Below are positions 11,039 to 23,699 of a stretch of DNA of 64,000 bases, piece by piece. The stretch lies in contig LNGK01000007.1 of assembly GCA_001510575.1 (NCBI GenBank), positions 2,317,315 through 2,381,314 on the forward strand, read 5' to 3'. The notes under the pieces are model-generated. The model searched no databases. It was not told the DNA's origin and worked only from the letters and a program-made list of their open reading frames with translations. Every line of letters starts with the position of its first letter. Within the stretch, counting starts at the first letter, position 1. The position numbers and the translations under genes were made by a program. The stretch comes from Knoxdaviesia capensis (Eukaryota > Ascomycota > Sordariomycetes > Microascales > Gondwanamycetaceae).

Positions 11039-14000
11039 GTGGAGAGTGGTGCAAGGGGGCACGTTAAAAAAAAAAGGGGGAAATGCCGTCTATGGGAGGG
11101 TGTGGGTTGACTTAAGTGTGTCTCTCTTTTTCTTTTTCTTTTCCCTTTTTCTTCGTGTCTTGTGCGCCCTGTGTGCTTTGTTTTTCTTTTTGGTGATGTA
11201 TTACTTACTCCCTGGCTGTGACCGAGAGAGCTCGGACCAGAAGCTCCGCATGTCTTGTTCCCGGGGAAATCGAGGCCCAGGCCCGGGCTGTCCAGCCGGT
11301 GGAACGGCCTTCATTTTTGACCTTTCCTTTTCTTTTCTTCATGTCTTCCCTTTTTTCTTATATCTTTTTCTACTGTGATGTCGTCTATGTTTTTATGTTT
11401 TTATGGCTTTACTGAATATCTTGCTTTCCCTTTCTTTCTCTGCGTGTTGTGTTCCTGAATGCTCTTCGTCTTTGGTGCTCTCTTTTCGTCTTGCGGGGTG
11501 TGATGTTTCTTATTTTCATCCGACGCGTGTTTTTTCTTTTCTTACGTTTGATTTTGACCTGCATCTTTTTTTCTTGCGTCTTTCCAAAGTTTCTGACTGC
11601 GAACTAACAAATCCCCCGTTCGGCCGGCGGGTGAGGGCTGGTGCCGCGCGGTGGCCATTTTTCTAGCGGGAATAAACGATTGCCTAGGGGAAGAGAGAGA
11701 TATGACTGGGAGCTCGGGAATTATAGCTCGGGTTGGCCACGTCTTCCTCTTCGCTGCGTTTTCGCCCTAGGACGACATCCCAAGCAAGAAGAAAAAAAAA
11801 AGAAAAAAAAGAAAAAGGAGAAGGATCCAGCCTGGGAGGAGAGCTGGTGTGGCTTACGGGTTCGTTCTGCACTTTTATAGGGGGTTTGCGGGCGGGATTT
11901 GAAGATGGACATACCGTCGCCGCTCGTTTTTTCTCTCTTTTCTTTCTCTTCTTGATGATAGGTCTGATGAATCAGCGATGCTCGGTGATGGTATAGGGGT
12001 TCTCTGCTTTTGTGTGTTCAGGGTTCTTCCTCGGGTGGAGGGAGATATGAGAGAGGCTTGTTTTTTTCCCAACTACTACACGCTCGTTTTTGCCGGCTCT
12101 CTTCGTTTGTTTCTTTGGGTCTCGGCTCCAACTACTTCACGCTCGTTTGGCGTTTCCTGTATTCGCTTGCTTCGTTCACCACCAACTGTTTGACACTCGC
12201 TACTTACCGACTTTATGTTACTTTTGTGGATCTATTTCCTATTTCCTATTTTATTTTTATTTTGTTGCTTCTTTTGTGGATTACTTAGGCACTCAAAATT
12301 TACGTTTCTGTTTTTCTCATGGACACCTGAGCAAGCACGGACATCCTTGCTCATAGATGAAGTGCCAGGTCTTGGCAAGATGTCGAATATGCGTGGTTCT
12401 GGGTTGGTTTTTCTTTTTTTTTTTCTTATTTTCTTATTTTCTTTTTCTGGCGAACGGCCCTACCGCGAACTGGGGGGAAGCTGTGAGAGATCAATGATTC
12501 ATGAGTACTATAACGAGCATCATCAGAAGGGAGAAATTGGGGGGAGAGAGAGGTTTGTTGGAGTGGGGAAAACTGGAGATACTCAACATACGAGGATGTT
12601 GTCCTGTCCTCATGTGTTTATGGCGTCGGGATCAGCTGTGACACGGCCACCACCGGATACAACATGCGGAATGCGGTCCCCGAGAGTGCCGAATCTGCTT
12701 CAGGGACTGGCTGGCCCATAGCGAGGACTGGACGCTATGAACACTGGTAGTGGAACGACAGTGTTATATACAACTAAGAGAAGGAGAACCCACCCAGTGG
12801 CCAAACAACAAACCACAGTCTGACGCTGACGTGCGCTGCTGGGAATACTAGGCCGTCGTAACCCTCCCCCGGGCCGGGTATAACCAGACCCGAGGGTGTC
12901 TTTCTCCCCTCCGGGTCTGAAACATTAATTCGTGATTCTCCTTTTGAGGACTCTTTTGGGGAAGAGGAAGTTGGGGCCGAGAGGGCGAGGTTTAAACAAG
13001 GTTAATGTTTAAAAGCGACGGCGGGGGGGAAGAAGGCGAGAAAACAAGATGGTTGGAGCGGAGCAGATACCAAATTTTTTTTTTTTTTCAAAAATCATGC
13101 GAGATCGGGGGATGGAATCGGATGAGGGTCTTGGGGGGAGGGAAGGTGGAAAATCGGATACTTTTTGTGCGTGCTGGGGAGTGAGTGGAAGATAATCATC
13201 CTTCGCGATGCGGCCCGTGTCGATGTCGATCCAGAGATGATGACCGGTTTTTTCTTTCTTTTTTTCTTCTTTTTTTTTCTTCTTTTCTTTTTTTCATTTG
13301 GTCTGGGCGCGGCCAAGCATGAGGTTCCAAGATTGTGACTCGTACTCCCTGCGATGCGGCGGTGGGTGGCGGATCGATATGGGGGATAGGGAGGCTGTTT
13401 TATTTATTTATTGGGGATATGGGAAAATGGCGTGCATATCCTGAATCAGTCAGTACTGTTGTAGTCGGAGAGAGTACGTCTTGGAAGATCATGATAAGAG
13501 ATGAGTTAGTTGTCCGAGAGGGGACCAGAGCATGCCGTATATGCGCGTGGTGAGAAACAACCGCAATTACTAGCGGGGAATATCAGATCATAGAGCCACA
13601 TAGGTACGTGTAGGAGATAGACGTGCCGGAATCTGTGTAGCCAACCGCCGATAAACGGCGAAAAGAGGCCACAAAAAAGAAAAAAAAAAGAAAGGCTAGG
13701 CTGGTAGGGTCCGTGGTATTCTCGTTCAAGAGTGTGGAATGAAAGACGGACAGATCTAGACCTTGAAAAGCAGAGAAGAGGCGAACCAACGTGAGGCGGC
13801 GTGAGGCGACTTGAGGGCCAAGCCAGCCGAGTTTGAAACCTTTTATTAGGGTTAATGCAAGTTTCCTGACAGGTGTGTCTGCGTCGTGCTGTCTCTTGGG
13901 AGATCCGGGGAGTGGCGGGAATAGGAAACACCGCTTAGGGTTGAATAACACGCGGGTTTAGCCCTTATAAAAACCAGGGCTCGCTAGGGTTACGTCCTCG

Positions 14001-15168
14001 TCGCTTGGGCTGACCGAGGAGTCCGGGGGTTCGGACAGATGCGAAAGGAGGTGGGCGGGTGGAGACCCGGTGAGAAGAAGGCTGGAGGAGCCGATTCATG
14101 CGGCGCAGGGGGAGGGGGTTTGTTCCTTTTTTTTTTTTTCTCTTTCTCTCTCGTACCATACATACATGGCCTTGGCAGTAGGTACTCCAGAGTGAATATG
14201 TGGTCCGCTGCGAGCATTCCCCGACTGGCTGGCCACAGGTGAGACTTGAGAGGTTGTGCATCTCTGGTGTGCAGAGCCTACCCTGGCCGGCTTGGAGAGA
14301 GGCGAAATGGGTCGAGGGTTTGAGGATATTGGTGGGCTTTGCCACTGCACTGAAGGTTTGGGAACGCCTCTCTCTGCTGGACTGCATACATACACTACTA
14401 TATCTTGCGTGATTGCCACCCACATTACTGTACTGTACATCGTCCTGTTCCGGACTGACGGGCGCACCGAATGGTGACCGGTGACTGGTGACTGGCGAGT
14501 GAGCACGCGGGCCCGTCAGCCCCTACGAACGTTGTACTCCAGAGGGTTATCCCCCACCCCGACCAGGCTAAGCAAAAGGAGGCTGAGCAGCTATGCTATC
14601 AAGCATCGTGTGCCCGTGAGTTCCGCACATGGCCGGGGTCTGCGGAGTCTGGGGTTGGGGTTCTTTTCGCGGATTGATACTGGAGTTTCGACACTCCCTC
14701 GCGGCACGTTTTTGCGGGATATCGGAGGGGAGAGGGGGGGGGGGTCTCACGATGGACAGTTGGACACTGATATCGAGCATATGTAACATCTGCGTGTGTA
14801 GTAGGTAGGGCAGAGACCGCCTTATTCAGTAGACAGGCGGGATGGATTGCATCGAGGTGGGTGAACGGGCGTTCTGTTTTTGGCAGTGTGAATTGCCACC
14901 CGACTTCCCTGCTCAACCAACAAGACTGTTCCTGGTTGGCTGGATACGAATTCCGCCGTTCCAGCATCGGGACTGTGTGGTGATACTGTGGCGCTCTGCC
15001 AAGTCTCTCTGCTTATGTGTCGTTAGACCATGCACGTCTTCGCGTGTCGGGGGATGCACATCGTGCCTATGTATACGAAAGATACTCAGCTCTCTCGCTC
15101 TGGTTATGATATCTGCAAAGTCTCCTCCATCTGGAAAGCCACGCAACCTCCGCCACTTTCACTGATAA

Positions 15169-15210
15169 ACACACACACACACGCACTCTCTCTCTCTCTC
15201 TCTCTCTCTC
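15169..15210 (+). repeat. Compound AC then CT microsatellite
   Basis: Seven AC units at 15169-15182, then twelve CT units at 15186-15210. Confidence 0.85.
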
Positions 15211-16369
15211 CGGAGCTGCCGCTAAGCACCACGACAATAGGTACGTACCCAGAGTCGTCCTCCAGCCAGCTCTCAACCCTAAGGCCAGACCCAACCCACT
15301 CTGGTCTACCATCTACCGGCAGCCTGTATAAACCATCACTAATCATTCGCCCCCCAACCCATGTGGCCCCTGAAATGCCAGCCTAGAGCGCCCCTTATAG
15401 CGGACTGAGCCACTAGACCACGCCCGACCTAGAGCCCCGAAGACCCCAAAGGGAACGACCAGCAGCAAGAAGAGGAGAAAACCCTTGCGGGAAAACGTGG
15501 TTATCATCTCTTTTTTAGTGGCTCTCCTTTTTATTATTACTCAAATTGGGCTTGTTTATGCCCTGGACGACTGCACTAGTCGTACCTGGGTACTTGCAAC
15601 ATACTGCCATTGACACACAGTCCAAGAAGTACCCGGTACCTGCACCTACCGCGTTCTCTCGTCCCCTGGGCTGACTAAGTGCACCTTCTCTCCACCCGGG
15701 CATTTTACCAATTTTGGACCGGAAAGCGAACGGAAAAAAAAAAAAAAAATTCCTCCCATTGCATTGGCCTTTGTCCGCTGTTACTTTCTAATTCTTTTTC
15801 CTTCTGTTTCTTCACCACCCACACACAAACGCCTCTCCCGCCTTGATTCACTTCTTGTGCGAATTCCCAAGCCTTTTCGAGATCTTCTGGCTGTTTCGGT
15901 TTTATTCTTTTGTGCCTCCCTTTTCTTTTTCTTTTTCTTTTTCTTTTTCACTATTTTTATATTATTTTCTCACCGAAACATCTGCTTCACCGTTCCTGTG
16001 CATTCCTTTCTCCGGGCTCGTTTTCGTTTCGTTCCTTTTCCCCAAGAAGAAGCTCCTGGTTTTCTGCGTGTCACGTCTCTTTTTCTTCTGTTTTCTCGAC
16101 TTCATCTCCAGTCCTCGGCCGGTATTGTTCTTTCTCGAATCTCCGCCTGTTTCTCGGCCCGCGCTGTGCTGTGTTGTTTCCGTCCCGCAATGGTGCCGAT
16201 CGTGTCCTGTCAACCATAGATCACCCGGCGATCTCTCTCTCTCTCTCTCCTTTCTCTCGCTTTTCAGTCTTTGCAGCACGTACCATTTGACGCAGCCTTA
16301 TCAACATTTTTGCTGTTTGCTGACATACTCGCTTTCCTGCTCACGCCCTTCGTTTCTCACCTCACCCTC

Positions 16370-16396
16370 ATGTCGACTTGTGTGGCTGACAACTGA
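16370..16396 (+). other. Short uORF (8 codons plus stop) in the histidine kinase leader
   Basis: ATG at 16370, TGA ending at 16396. A similar nine-codon frame lies at 16190-16219. They matter only if transcription starts upstream, which the CT-rich leader makes plausible but does not prove. Confidence 0.35.
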
Positions 16397-16632
16397 AATC
16401 CTAAGCTTCTCTTCTCCGTTCAACGCCTTTCTTCCTGCTCCGTCGCCGTCGACTGCTTTACTGACTGCTCGACACCCTGGATTCTTTCCTCACAATATAC
16501 TGCCATCCTTCGTCTCATTTGCTTTTGAACCATATACTATATACATCTGTATATAGAGATATATATCTACATCTATATCTCCGTCGACTGCTAAATAATT
16601 TGTCTGGCCATCTCTTCTCGTACCATGCTTTG

Positions 16633-16794
16633 ATGGACCCCGACATTCTTCATTTTCCATCTATCTGTGCCTTCCCATCCGCCTCACTGTTCTCTACTCC
16701 TTCGAATCCTCCCTCCGGCCCGGCCCGACTTTCCTCCGCCACCGTGACTTTCCCTTCCGACCGGGGCCCCGGTCGCGATCCGGCCGAGCCATGA
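16633..16794 (+). other. uORF of 53 codons ending on the kinase start codon (ATGA overlap)
   Basis: ATG at 16633; the frame stays open to a TGA at 16792-16794. The start codon of the downstream kinase is the ATG at 16791-16793, so stop and start overlap as ATGA. This arrangement is associated with termination-reinitiation coupling. An ATG-CTT-TGA minimal uORF lies just before it. Confidence 0.5.
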
Positions 16795-19700
16795 GAATCA
16801 ACATCCGCGAGCAGCTTGCTGCTCTCGTCCTCGGCGCCGTGCTTCTCGGCCTGGCTGTGGTGGCCATCCCCACCTACATGTTCGTCCACCACTTTGTCGT
16901 CACCGTCGAATCCGAAAGTCTGGCCCTCACAGCCTCGTTGAAGGCCACGCGTATCGGCGCCGAGCTGGAATCCGTCCAGACCAACATCTTCTCCATCTCC
17001 TCGCGAATCCTCATCCAGGAGGCCTACGCCAACTTTTACAACGGCCACACCAACTGGGACCCCGCCATCAGCTCCGTCTACTCGGCTCTCAGCGCCAGCA
17101 ACGCGAACGGACTTCTCCAAGTCCGCCTCTACTCGCGCAACGAGACCGGAAACCCCTTCGGCCTGGTCAACATCACCGCCGAAGACCTCGACACCATCCA
17201 ACTTCCCTACGGAACCCCCACCGGCGAGAAGATCTTCCTCTCCGACAGCGCCGACGGCTACCCGCCGGCCCTCTTTCCCAACATCACCTACCGGGAAACC
17301 ACCAATGCATATGGCAAGAATAACACCGTCGGGTTTGCCGTTTTCCCCGGCACCGACGTGTCGCTTGCCCGCGGCAACGGCCTATTACTCGGGCCCCTCT
17401 CCATCAACAGCTCGTTTGCCCTGATCTCCTTGACTGTCCCCGTCCGAGACCAAGACAACCGCGCCTACATTCTCGGCTACATCACCATAGTGGCCATGGC
17501 CACCTCAATCCTCAGCGCCCTCCAATCACCAGAAGGCCTCGGTGACACGGGAATCACCATGATTGTTGGCCCTGTCGATGCCTCCAACCGCTTTGCTCCC
17601 GTCAATGGCACCGCGCCTTTGTACAAACCCGACGAAAACTCCCTCGACAATCTTCTCGTCCACTACTTGTTACCCCCAACCGATTTGCGTGGCCAACCAG
17701 ATCGACATTCAAATCGAAGCTACGCTTCCGGCCAAGAAGACTTACCATTCACCCTTAGCTCCTACCCTGCTGTGCTCGAGTCGTTCAGCGGCAAGTATAC
17801 CTCGGTGAATAATGCCAGTGCTATTCTGTCGACTCGGAACGAACAGGGCGCCAAAGTCGCCGTGGGGTTTGCCCGTGCCAACACCACCCTCGCGAACTGG
17901 ACCGTCCTGGTCGAGAAGGCGCGTGAGGAAGCCTACCGGCCCATCGACACGCTGCGAAATATTCTCCTGGCCACCGTGTTTGGCACCATGGGTGTGATTA
18001 TGATCATCATATTTCCGTGTGCCCATCTCAGTGTGCTCCCCATCCGCCGACTGAAAGCCGCCACCGAACGCACCGTGGCGCCTCCGGGCTACGACGAGTC
18101 GATATACGACGACTACTGCGACGACGAAACGCCGGGATCCAACGGCACCCAGCGGTCGCGGCCGGATGGATTCGCTTCCGCGGCGCTGAAATGGATGGGC
18201 CTGAAAGCGAAGCCGAAGCAGCGCGCTATGCGCTCGAGCGACTCGGCGCGGCGCATCTTCAAGATCCCCGGCAAGGTGGACGACCGCAAGCATTTCATCA
18301 CCGACGAGCTGACCGAGCTGACGAAAACCTTCAACGATATGAGCGACGAGCTGCTGAAACAGTACACGCTGCTGGACCAGAAGGTCGCTGAGCGCACGAG
18401 CGAGCTGGAGATTAGCAAGAAGGCGGCCGAGGCTGCGAATAAGAGCAAGACGCTGTTTATCGCGAATATCTCGCATGAGCTGAAGACACCCCTGAATGGT
18501 ATTCTCGGCATGTGTTCGATTTGTATGGAGGAGACCGACTTGGTGAAGATTAACGGGTCGCTAAAGACCTTGTACAAGTCTGGTGAGCTTTCTTCTCCCC
18601 TCTCTCCGGGCACATCCCATGTACTAACTTGACCGCTCTGCAGGTGAACTATTATTACATCTTCTGGAGGATCTGTTAAGTTTCTCCAAGAACCAAATCG
18701 GCCAAGAACTCAGCCTGCAGGAGAAGGAGTTCAGCCTCATAGACATTCGCTCCCAGATCTCGACCATTTTCGACAAGCAGGTGCGCGAAGGCCACATCAA
18801 CTTTAGCGTCAACTTCCTCAACGCCGACGGCATTGAAGGCAACACAAGCCCAGAGCGCACCGCGGTGGCTGGCGATTTCAAACTGCCGGCGCTGGGTCCC
18901 AACGGGGTCGGCCGCCTGAAGAACATGTGTCTCTTTGGCGACCAGCACCGCATTCTGCAGGTGATCATCAACCTGGTCAGCAACAGCTTGAAGTTCACGC
19001 CGCCGGGCGGAAAGGTCGAGGTGCGCATAAAGTGTCTGGGCGAGGTCGACCACCACGACGAGAGCCGGACGTCGTCGTTCTCGCGCAACTCGCGCCACTC
19101 GCACCGCGGCGGCGGCACCATGTCGCGCACGCGCATCGGGTCGACGTCGGTCAACTCGGTCAGCTCGCGCGCGGTGTCTGTGAGCATGAACAGCATGGCG
19201 ATCACCGGGGGCACGGCGCTCAGCATCAACCCGGCGGAGCCGAAGACGCTGCCGCACGTGTACGGGCGGGAGCAGTCGCCGACGCCGCCGCCGGCGAACG
19301 CCAAGCCGTACATGTTCGAGTTCGAGGTCGAGGACACCGGCCCGGGCATCCCGGAGCACATGCAGCAGCGGGTGTTTGAGCCGTTCGTGCAGGGCGACCT
19401 GGGGCTGAGCCGCAAGTTTGGCGGCACCGGCCTGGGGCTGAGCATCTGCCAGCAGCTGGCGCAGCTGATGAGCGGCGAGATTACGCTGAAGAGCACGCCG
19501 AATGTCGGGTCGACGTTCACCATGCGCATCCCGCTGCGGTATACGCGCGACCGTGCGTCCAGCACGTCGTCGAGTAGCCTCAACAATGTGTCGCGGCCGG
19601 CGAGTATGGACGCCGACCGCCCGGCCAAGCCGACAACCGCCGCAACCGGGCCCGGCGCCCCCATCCCGGGGTCCTCGACGTCTGAGAAGGGCGCGCATGG

Positions 19701-20589
19701 CCTCGACGACGAGCCCACGCAACAACCGCGGCTCGTCGGCCTCCGCCAACCGTTCTTCACATCACCACCGTCATCAACAGTCGACGCGCAACAAAAAGCG
19801 CAAGCGAAGAAGGCGATCTCGAAAGCCGTGGCGGAGAAGGTGGGCACGGGCGGCAAGCTGCGGGTGCTGGTGGCGGACGACAACAACACGAACATCGAGG
19901 TGGTCAGCCGCATGCTGAAGCTGGAGGACGTGTACGACGTGACGATTGCGAAGGACGGGCAGGAGGCGTACGACATCGTCAAGGCGAACATTGAGCGCAA
20001 CCTGTCGTTCGACCTGATATTCATGGACGTGCAGATGCCGAACCTGGACGGCTTGCAGAGCACGCGGCTGATCCGCAAGATGGGGTACACGTCGCCGATT
20101 GTGGCGCTGACGGCGTTCTCGGAGGAGAGCAACATGAAGGAGTGCATGGAGTCCGGCATGGACGAGTTCCTGAGCAAGCCGATCCGGCGGCGCGCGCTCA
20201 AGCTGGTGCTGCAGAAGTTTGCGACGATTCCGGAGGAGCCGGAGCCGGCGAGTCTTGCGGCGCGCACGACGCCGGATGAGGAGAAGTCGGCGGCGGCGGC
20301 GGCGGCATCAGCTGGCGCGGGCGGGTCGCCGTCGCCGCATTCTGCTGCTGGTGGCGAGGTGATGGAGATGATCCCGCTGAACGGGTCGGCGGGCGGCGGG
20401 GCGAACGGCGGCACCGGGAAGGCGGCGGGAACTGTCACTGCCGCCGCGAATGCCACCGCGACTGGCCCGCCGCCGCCGCCGCAAGCCAAGCAGAGTCCGC
20501 CGATGGTGGTGGTCTCGGAGAAACAGCACCCGGTGACCCCACACGCAGAGAGCACGGATCCGGGGGTGCGGCCTAATGGCACGACATAA
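16791..20589 (+). CDS. sln1: Hybrid sensor histidine kinase, Sln1/TcsB-type osmosensor
   Basis: Two exons, 16791-18582 and 18644-20589, joined by a 61-nt intron with GTGAGC, a perfect TACTAAC branch point and CTGCAG; 1,245 aa. One transmembrane helix lies near residues 10-32, an extracellular sensor domain with several N-glycosylation sequons follows, and a second helix sits near 390-412. Then come a HAMP-like linker carrying an acidic, low-complexity insert, the H box (ISHELKTPLNGILGM, His562), the N box (IINLVSNSLKF), G1 (EDTGPGIPE), F box (FEPFVQGD) and G2 (GGTGLGLSI). The receiver domain has the Asp pair at 1009-1010, phospho-acceptor Asp1059 and Lys1109. In this family the phosphate passes to Ypd1 and controls Ssk1 and the Hog1 MAP kinase. 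A disordered, Ala/Gly/Pro-rich tail follows the receiver. The two-helix topology with an extracellular loop separates it from cytosolic group III kinases. Confidence 0.93.
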
Positions 20590-22392
20590 CCCCCCCTCTC
20601 TCTCTCCGTCTATCTATCTCCCTCCTGCCTCTCCGTCCTCGCTCATTCTCTCGTTCTCCCGTCTCTCTCTCTCTCTCTCTCCTCTGAGCCCTCTCTCTTT
20701 TATCGGGCTCTCACATTACCGCTCCCTCTCTCCTCCGCGCTCTCTCTTCTCTCTTCTCTCTCTACCTATCTCTTTCTATTCTCGACCTGTTGAGTCTTAC
20801 GAAGCACACAGCCCACCAAAAGTGTGCTGTTGCTGCTGCTCCTGTTGGTTTTTTTCTCTTGCTTTTTCTGAGTTTCTTTTTTGAATTTCTTGTACGGGAT
20901 GGATTGATTGTATGTAATACTGGATTTTTCTGTTCGCTTGGGAAGGGGTGTGGCTCATTCATTTTCTTGTTCTTTTTTTTCTGCTGGGTACCGGCGGTCG
21001 GTGGGGGACATTCACATTTCCTTCTCTCTCTCTCTTGTGCCTTCATCGCCGTCCCTCTTCTTCTTTTTTTTTCTCTGGTTTCCCCGGTATACTTGTTTCG
21101 GATCTGTTCGGCATGGCGCGAGCTGCGTTTCTCTCCTTCTTTTTTTCTGTTTTCGCTTTTTTCTGTCGAATTCGGCGTGTACTCTTTTTTCTCTGTTTCT
21201 GTTTCTTTTTTCGGGCTTGATTTTCCTTTTCAACGAATCGACTACGTCTTCGACCTATACTCACACACTCTCTCCCCTGGCATTTTAGGGCTAGCTACTC
21301 CTCCTTTTTTTTTCCTTCTATATATACCCGCTTGGTTTTGTTCAGGTACCATGTCTTCACCCCGTTTTGAGGCGTGGATGTGTTCCTTCGCTGAGGTGCA
21401 GTGTTGGGATAAATCAAGCGACGTCACGAGAAATTGATTGTGAATTCTGAGCACGTAGTTAGTAGTGATTCTGGGTCCTGCATTCTGTAGGTTAACTGCA
21501 TAGCACACGTATGGACGAAGCATAACGCACACAAAGACGGCGAACACGGTCTGGAGTTGGAGTTGGACAAGGTGGTTGAGCGAGAGGACCCCGGCCAGGA
21601 AAAGTGATCCACATGCCGGGCCCGTGGAATCCTAGAGTCGGCCGGCTGGCTGGAAACACTCCGGACGACTCTTCTCATTCTCTTCTCGCACACACACACA
21701 CACACTCACACACACATAGAGGAAAACAAGACTGTGAGGAGACAGAGGAAAAAAATGGAACAAAACTTTCATTCACTTCATAACCGAGCAGAACTTAAAA
21801 CGATATTCAACCCCTCCTCTGTCCATGATTCCCTTCCCCATATGTAGGGGACAAGGTTCAGACAACAAGAGTTCCCAGGTCTCGGGGGGCTTGCCGGACC
21901 CCCGGAGTATTTCCCCTTTTCCCTGGAACCGATAAAAAGAAAACACCCAACCAGTCCCACCCAACCATCCAAGAAAGTGATAATGTTGCAAAAGGCGAAG
22001 ACGAAAAATAAAAGAGCACACACGTCGTCAGGAGCCAGGTGCAAGACCAAGAACAAAATCAAAAACGAACATAGAGAAACAGAAAAGAACAGAAACAGAG
22101 AGAAGAGAAACAGAAAAACGAAACATCAAAAGTGGTCGCGCACTTTCCCGAACACCAAAACTGTGCCATGCAATATTGGTATCCATGATAAGAAACATAA
22201 AAAAGTGCAGCAACCAAACCCAGCCAGCCAAGAGAAGAAGATCAAAGAAGAAGCGCGTGCAGCGTCAGGACGCAACAAGCAAGAAAGCAAACGAACCCCC
22301 GGAAAAATTAGTAGAAGAGGGGTGTGATGGTAAACAGATGTGTGTGCGTGTGGGTGTCGACAATCTGGTGTTCAAGCCTCAGAATTGATGTT
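20590..22392. other. Convergent intergenic region: 3' ends of the kinase and MAF1 genes
   Basis: No gene. CT-rich to about 20775, T-rich to about 21340, then purine-rich towards 22390. A CA microsatellite lies at 21689-21716. Open frames here are artefacts of the skewed composition. Confidence 0.7.
21689..21716 (+). repeat. CA microsatellite
   Basis: About thirteen CA units with one interruption, in the region between two convergent 3' ends. Confidence 0.8.
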
Positions 22393-23699
22393 CTACATCT
22401 CCATTCTCGAGGCAATATCTTCGCTGACGCCGCGGAACGGGCTCGCGCGCTCGTACTCCATGCTGTCGTCGTCCATCTCCTCGTCGATATCGACGTCACC
22501 GTCAAATTCGTCGTCGTCGTCGTAGCCGACGTTGTACTCTTCGTCGTCGTCCAGCGGCACCAGCAGATCTCCGTCCTCGCCGCGGTTCCAAATGAATCCG
22601 TCGTTAAGCGGCTCATCGTCATCGTCGTACGACGCTGCCACCAGCGCGTTGCGGGTGCCGATCCAGTAACCGGCGCGCTTAGACGGCGAGTCATAGTCCA
22701 CATCGCGCCGTCTCCGGCTGGCGATGTGCATGGACGACATGGCCGGCGGGCTCTGCGAGCTCATAACTGGCACCACACGCAGGTAGAGGTAGGCCACGCG
22801 CTTCAGGGCGCGGTGGAAGAAGAAGTAGTGCACAGCCCAGATGGCGCGCTCATCCTCCTGGAACGGATCGGTGTCGGGGTTGTAGCTGAAGATCGAGCAC
22901 TCGCTGAGCCGCATCTCCTTGTCGATCATGGCCCAGTGCTGCGGTCCCCAGTGCGAGAACATCGGGTTCGCTATCGCGTCGGCATCGGCAACTGGCCGCA
23001 CATTCTGCAGGATCGAGTCGATGCTGGTCATGGTTCGGCGTAGGCTGCGCTCGCGCTTGAAGTCGTCTGGCCGCAGCACGGTCGAGAAGTCGTAGTGGGG
23101 GTGGCTCGCGTTCAGAGTGGCGATCAGATAGGCGAAAGTGCGGCGGCTAGCCAGCTCGGACAACGGGCCGAACGGACCCGACTGCGACAGCATGTTCAGC
23201 GACGGCGACGTATCGAGCATCGCGGCGCGCTCGGGTGGTGAGAGGCTCGCGCCCAGGCGGAGGAGTTCGGCATGTTGGTTGTTGAAGTCCTTGCTGATGC
23301 TCTTGTACAGCTTCTTGTCCGATCCGGTCGACTTGGTGGTATACAGGTCACAGCCGCCAGTAACGTTGCAGTTTGGTGTATTGAAATTGAGCGCAGACGT
23401 CACCGTCTCAAACTCCGGTACAGGAAGATACTGCATTTCGGGTTAAAGCAGGAAGAAAAATTGTCAGCACAGAGAATAAAATATCTGGTAGCCTTGCATA
23501 GGTCTGCTCCAGAACTCGGGATAAGACAAGTTATGTCTTGCTTATCACGGATCCACGCTCGTGGGATTCTGTACGGCCAGATGCAGCATGTTTGCGAGCG
23601 ACGCCATCAATGCAGCTGAGAGAAAGGGTGGATGGACAACGATGCGCGACTAAGCAACGAAGCTGCAACGACAACGTGGTGAGCGTCGCGTACCTTCAT
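22393..23699 (-). CDS. maf1: MAF1, repressor of RNA polymerase III transcription
   Basis: Two exons: 23694-23699 (only ATG AAG) and 22393-23430, joined by a 263-nt intron (donor AAG/GTACGC, acceptor AAATGCAG); 347 aa. Splicing gives MKYLPVPEFETVTSALNF, the conserved start of fungal Maf1; the ATG at 23436 is part of the acceptor sequence and is not the start. Family blocks are clear: GGCDLYTTK, SDKKLYKSI, and the domain with DYDFS-like HYDFSTVL, SLRRTMTSIDSIL, IDKEMRLSECSIFSYNPD and IWAVHYFFFHRALKRVAYLYLR. The C-terminus is very acidic. Maf1 binds Pol III and Brf1 when nutrients or TOR/PKA signalling fall and shuts off tRNA and 5S synthesis; Ser-rich stretches in the middle are candidate phosphorylation sites by analogy. 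Confidence 0.95.

Larger units (their letters stand above)
10996..16790. other. Intergenic region: F-box 3'UTR, non-coding DNA, then long CT-rich leader of the histidine kinase
   Basis: No gene supported over 5.8 kb. It contains T-rich tracts (11130-11600, 12390-12450, 13075-13090, 13240-13300), telobox-like motifs at 13846-13855, 13934-13943 and 13984-13992, and an AC/CT microsatellite at 15169-15210. From about 15780 to 16790 it is a strongly pyrimidine-rich promoter and leader for the kinase gene, with small upstream reading frames. Confidence 0.6.

Noticed and set aside
15361..15430. tRNA-like A-box (GTGGTCTAGTGGCTCAG) on the minus strand
   Set aside because: No matching B box, anticodon stem or acceptor pairing follows, so no tRNA can be folded.
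18624..20582. 652-codon minus-strand open frame
   Set aside because: Antisense shadow of the histidine kinase second exon, which has unmistakable kinase and receiver motifs.
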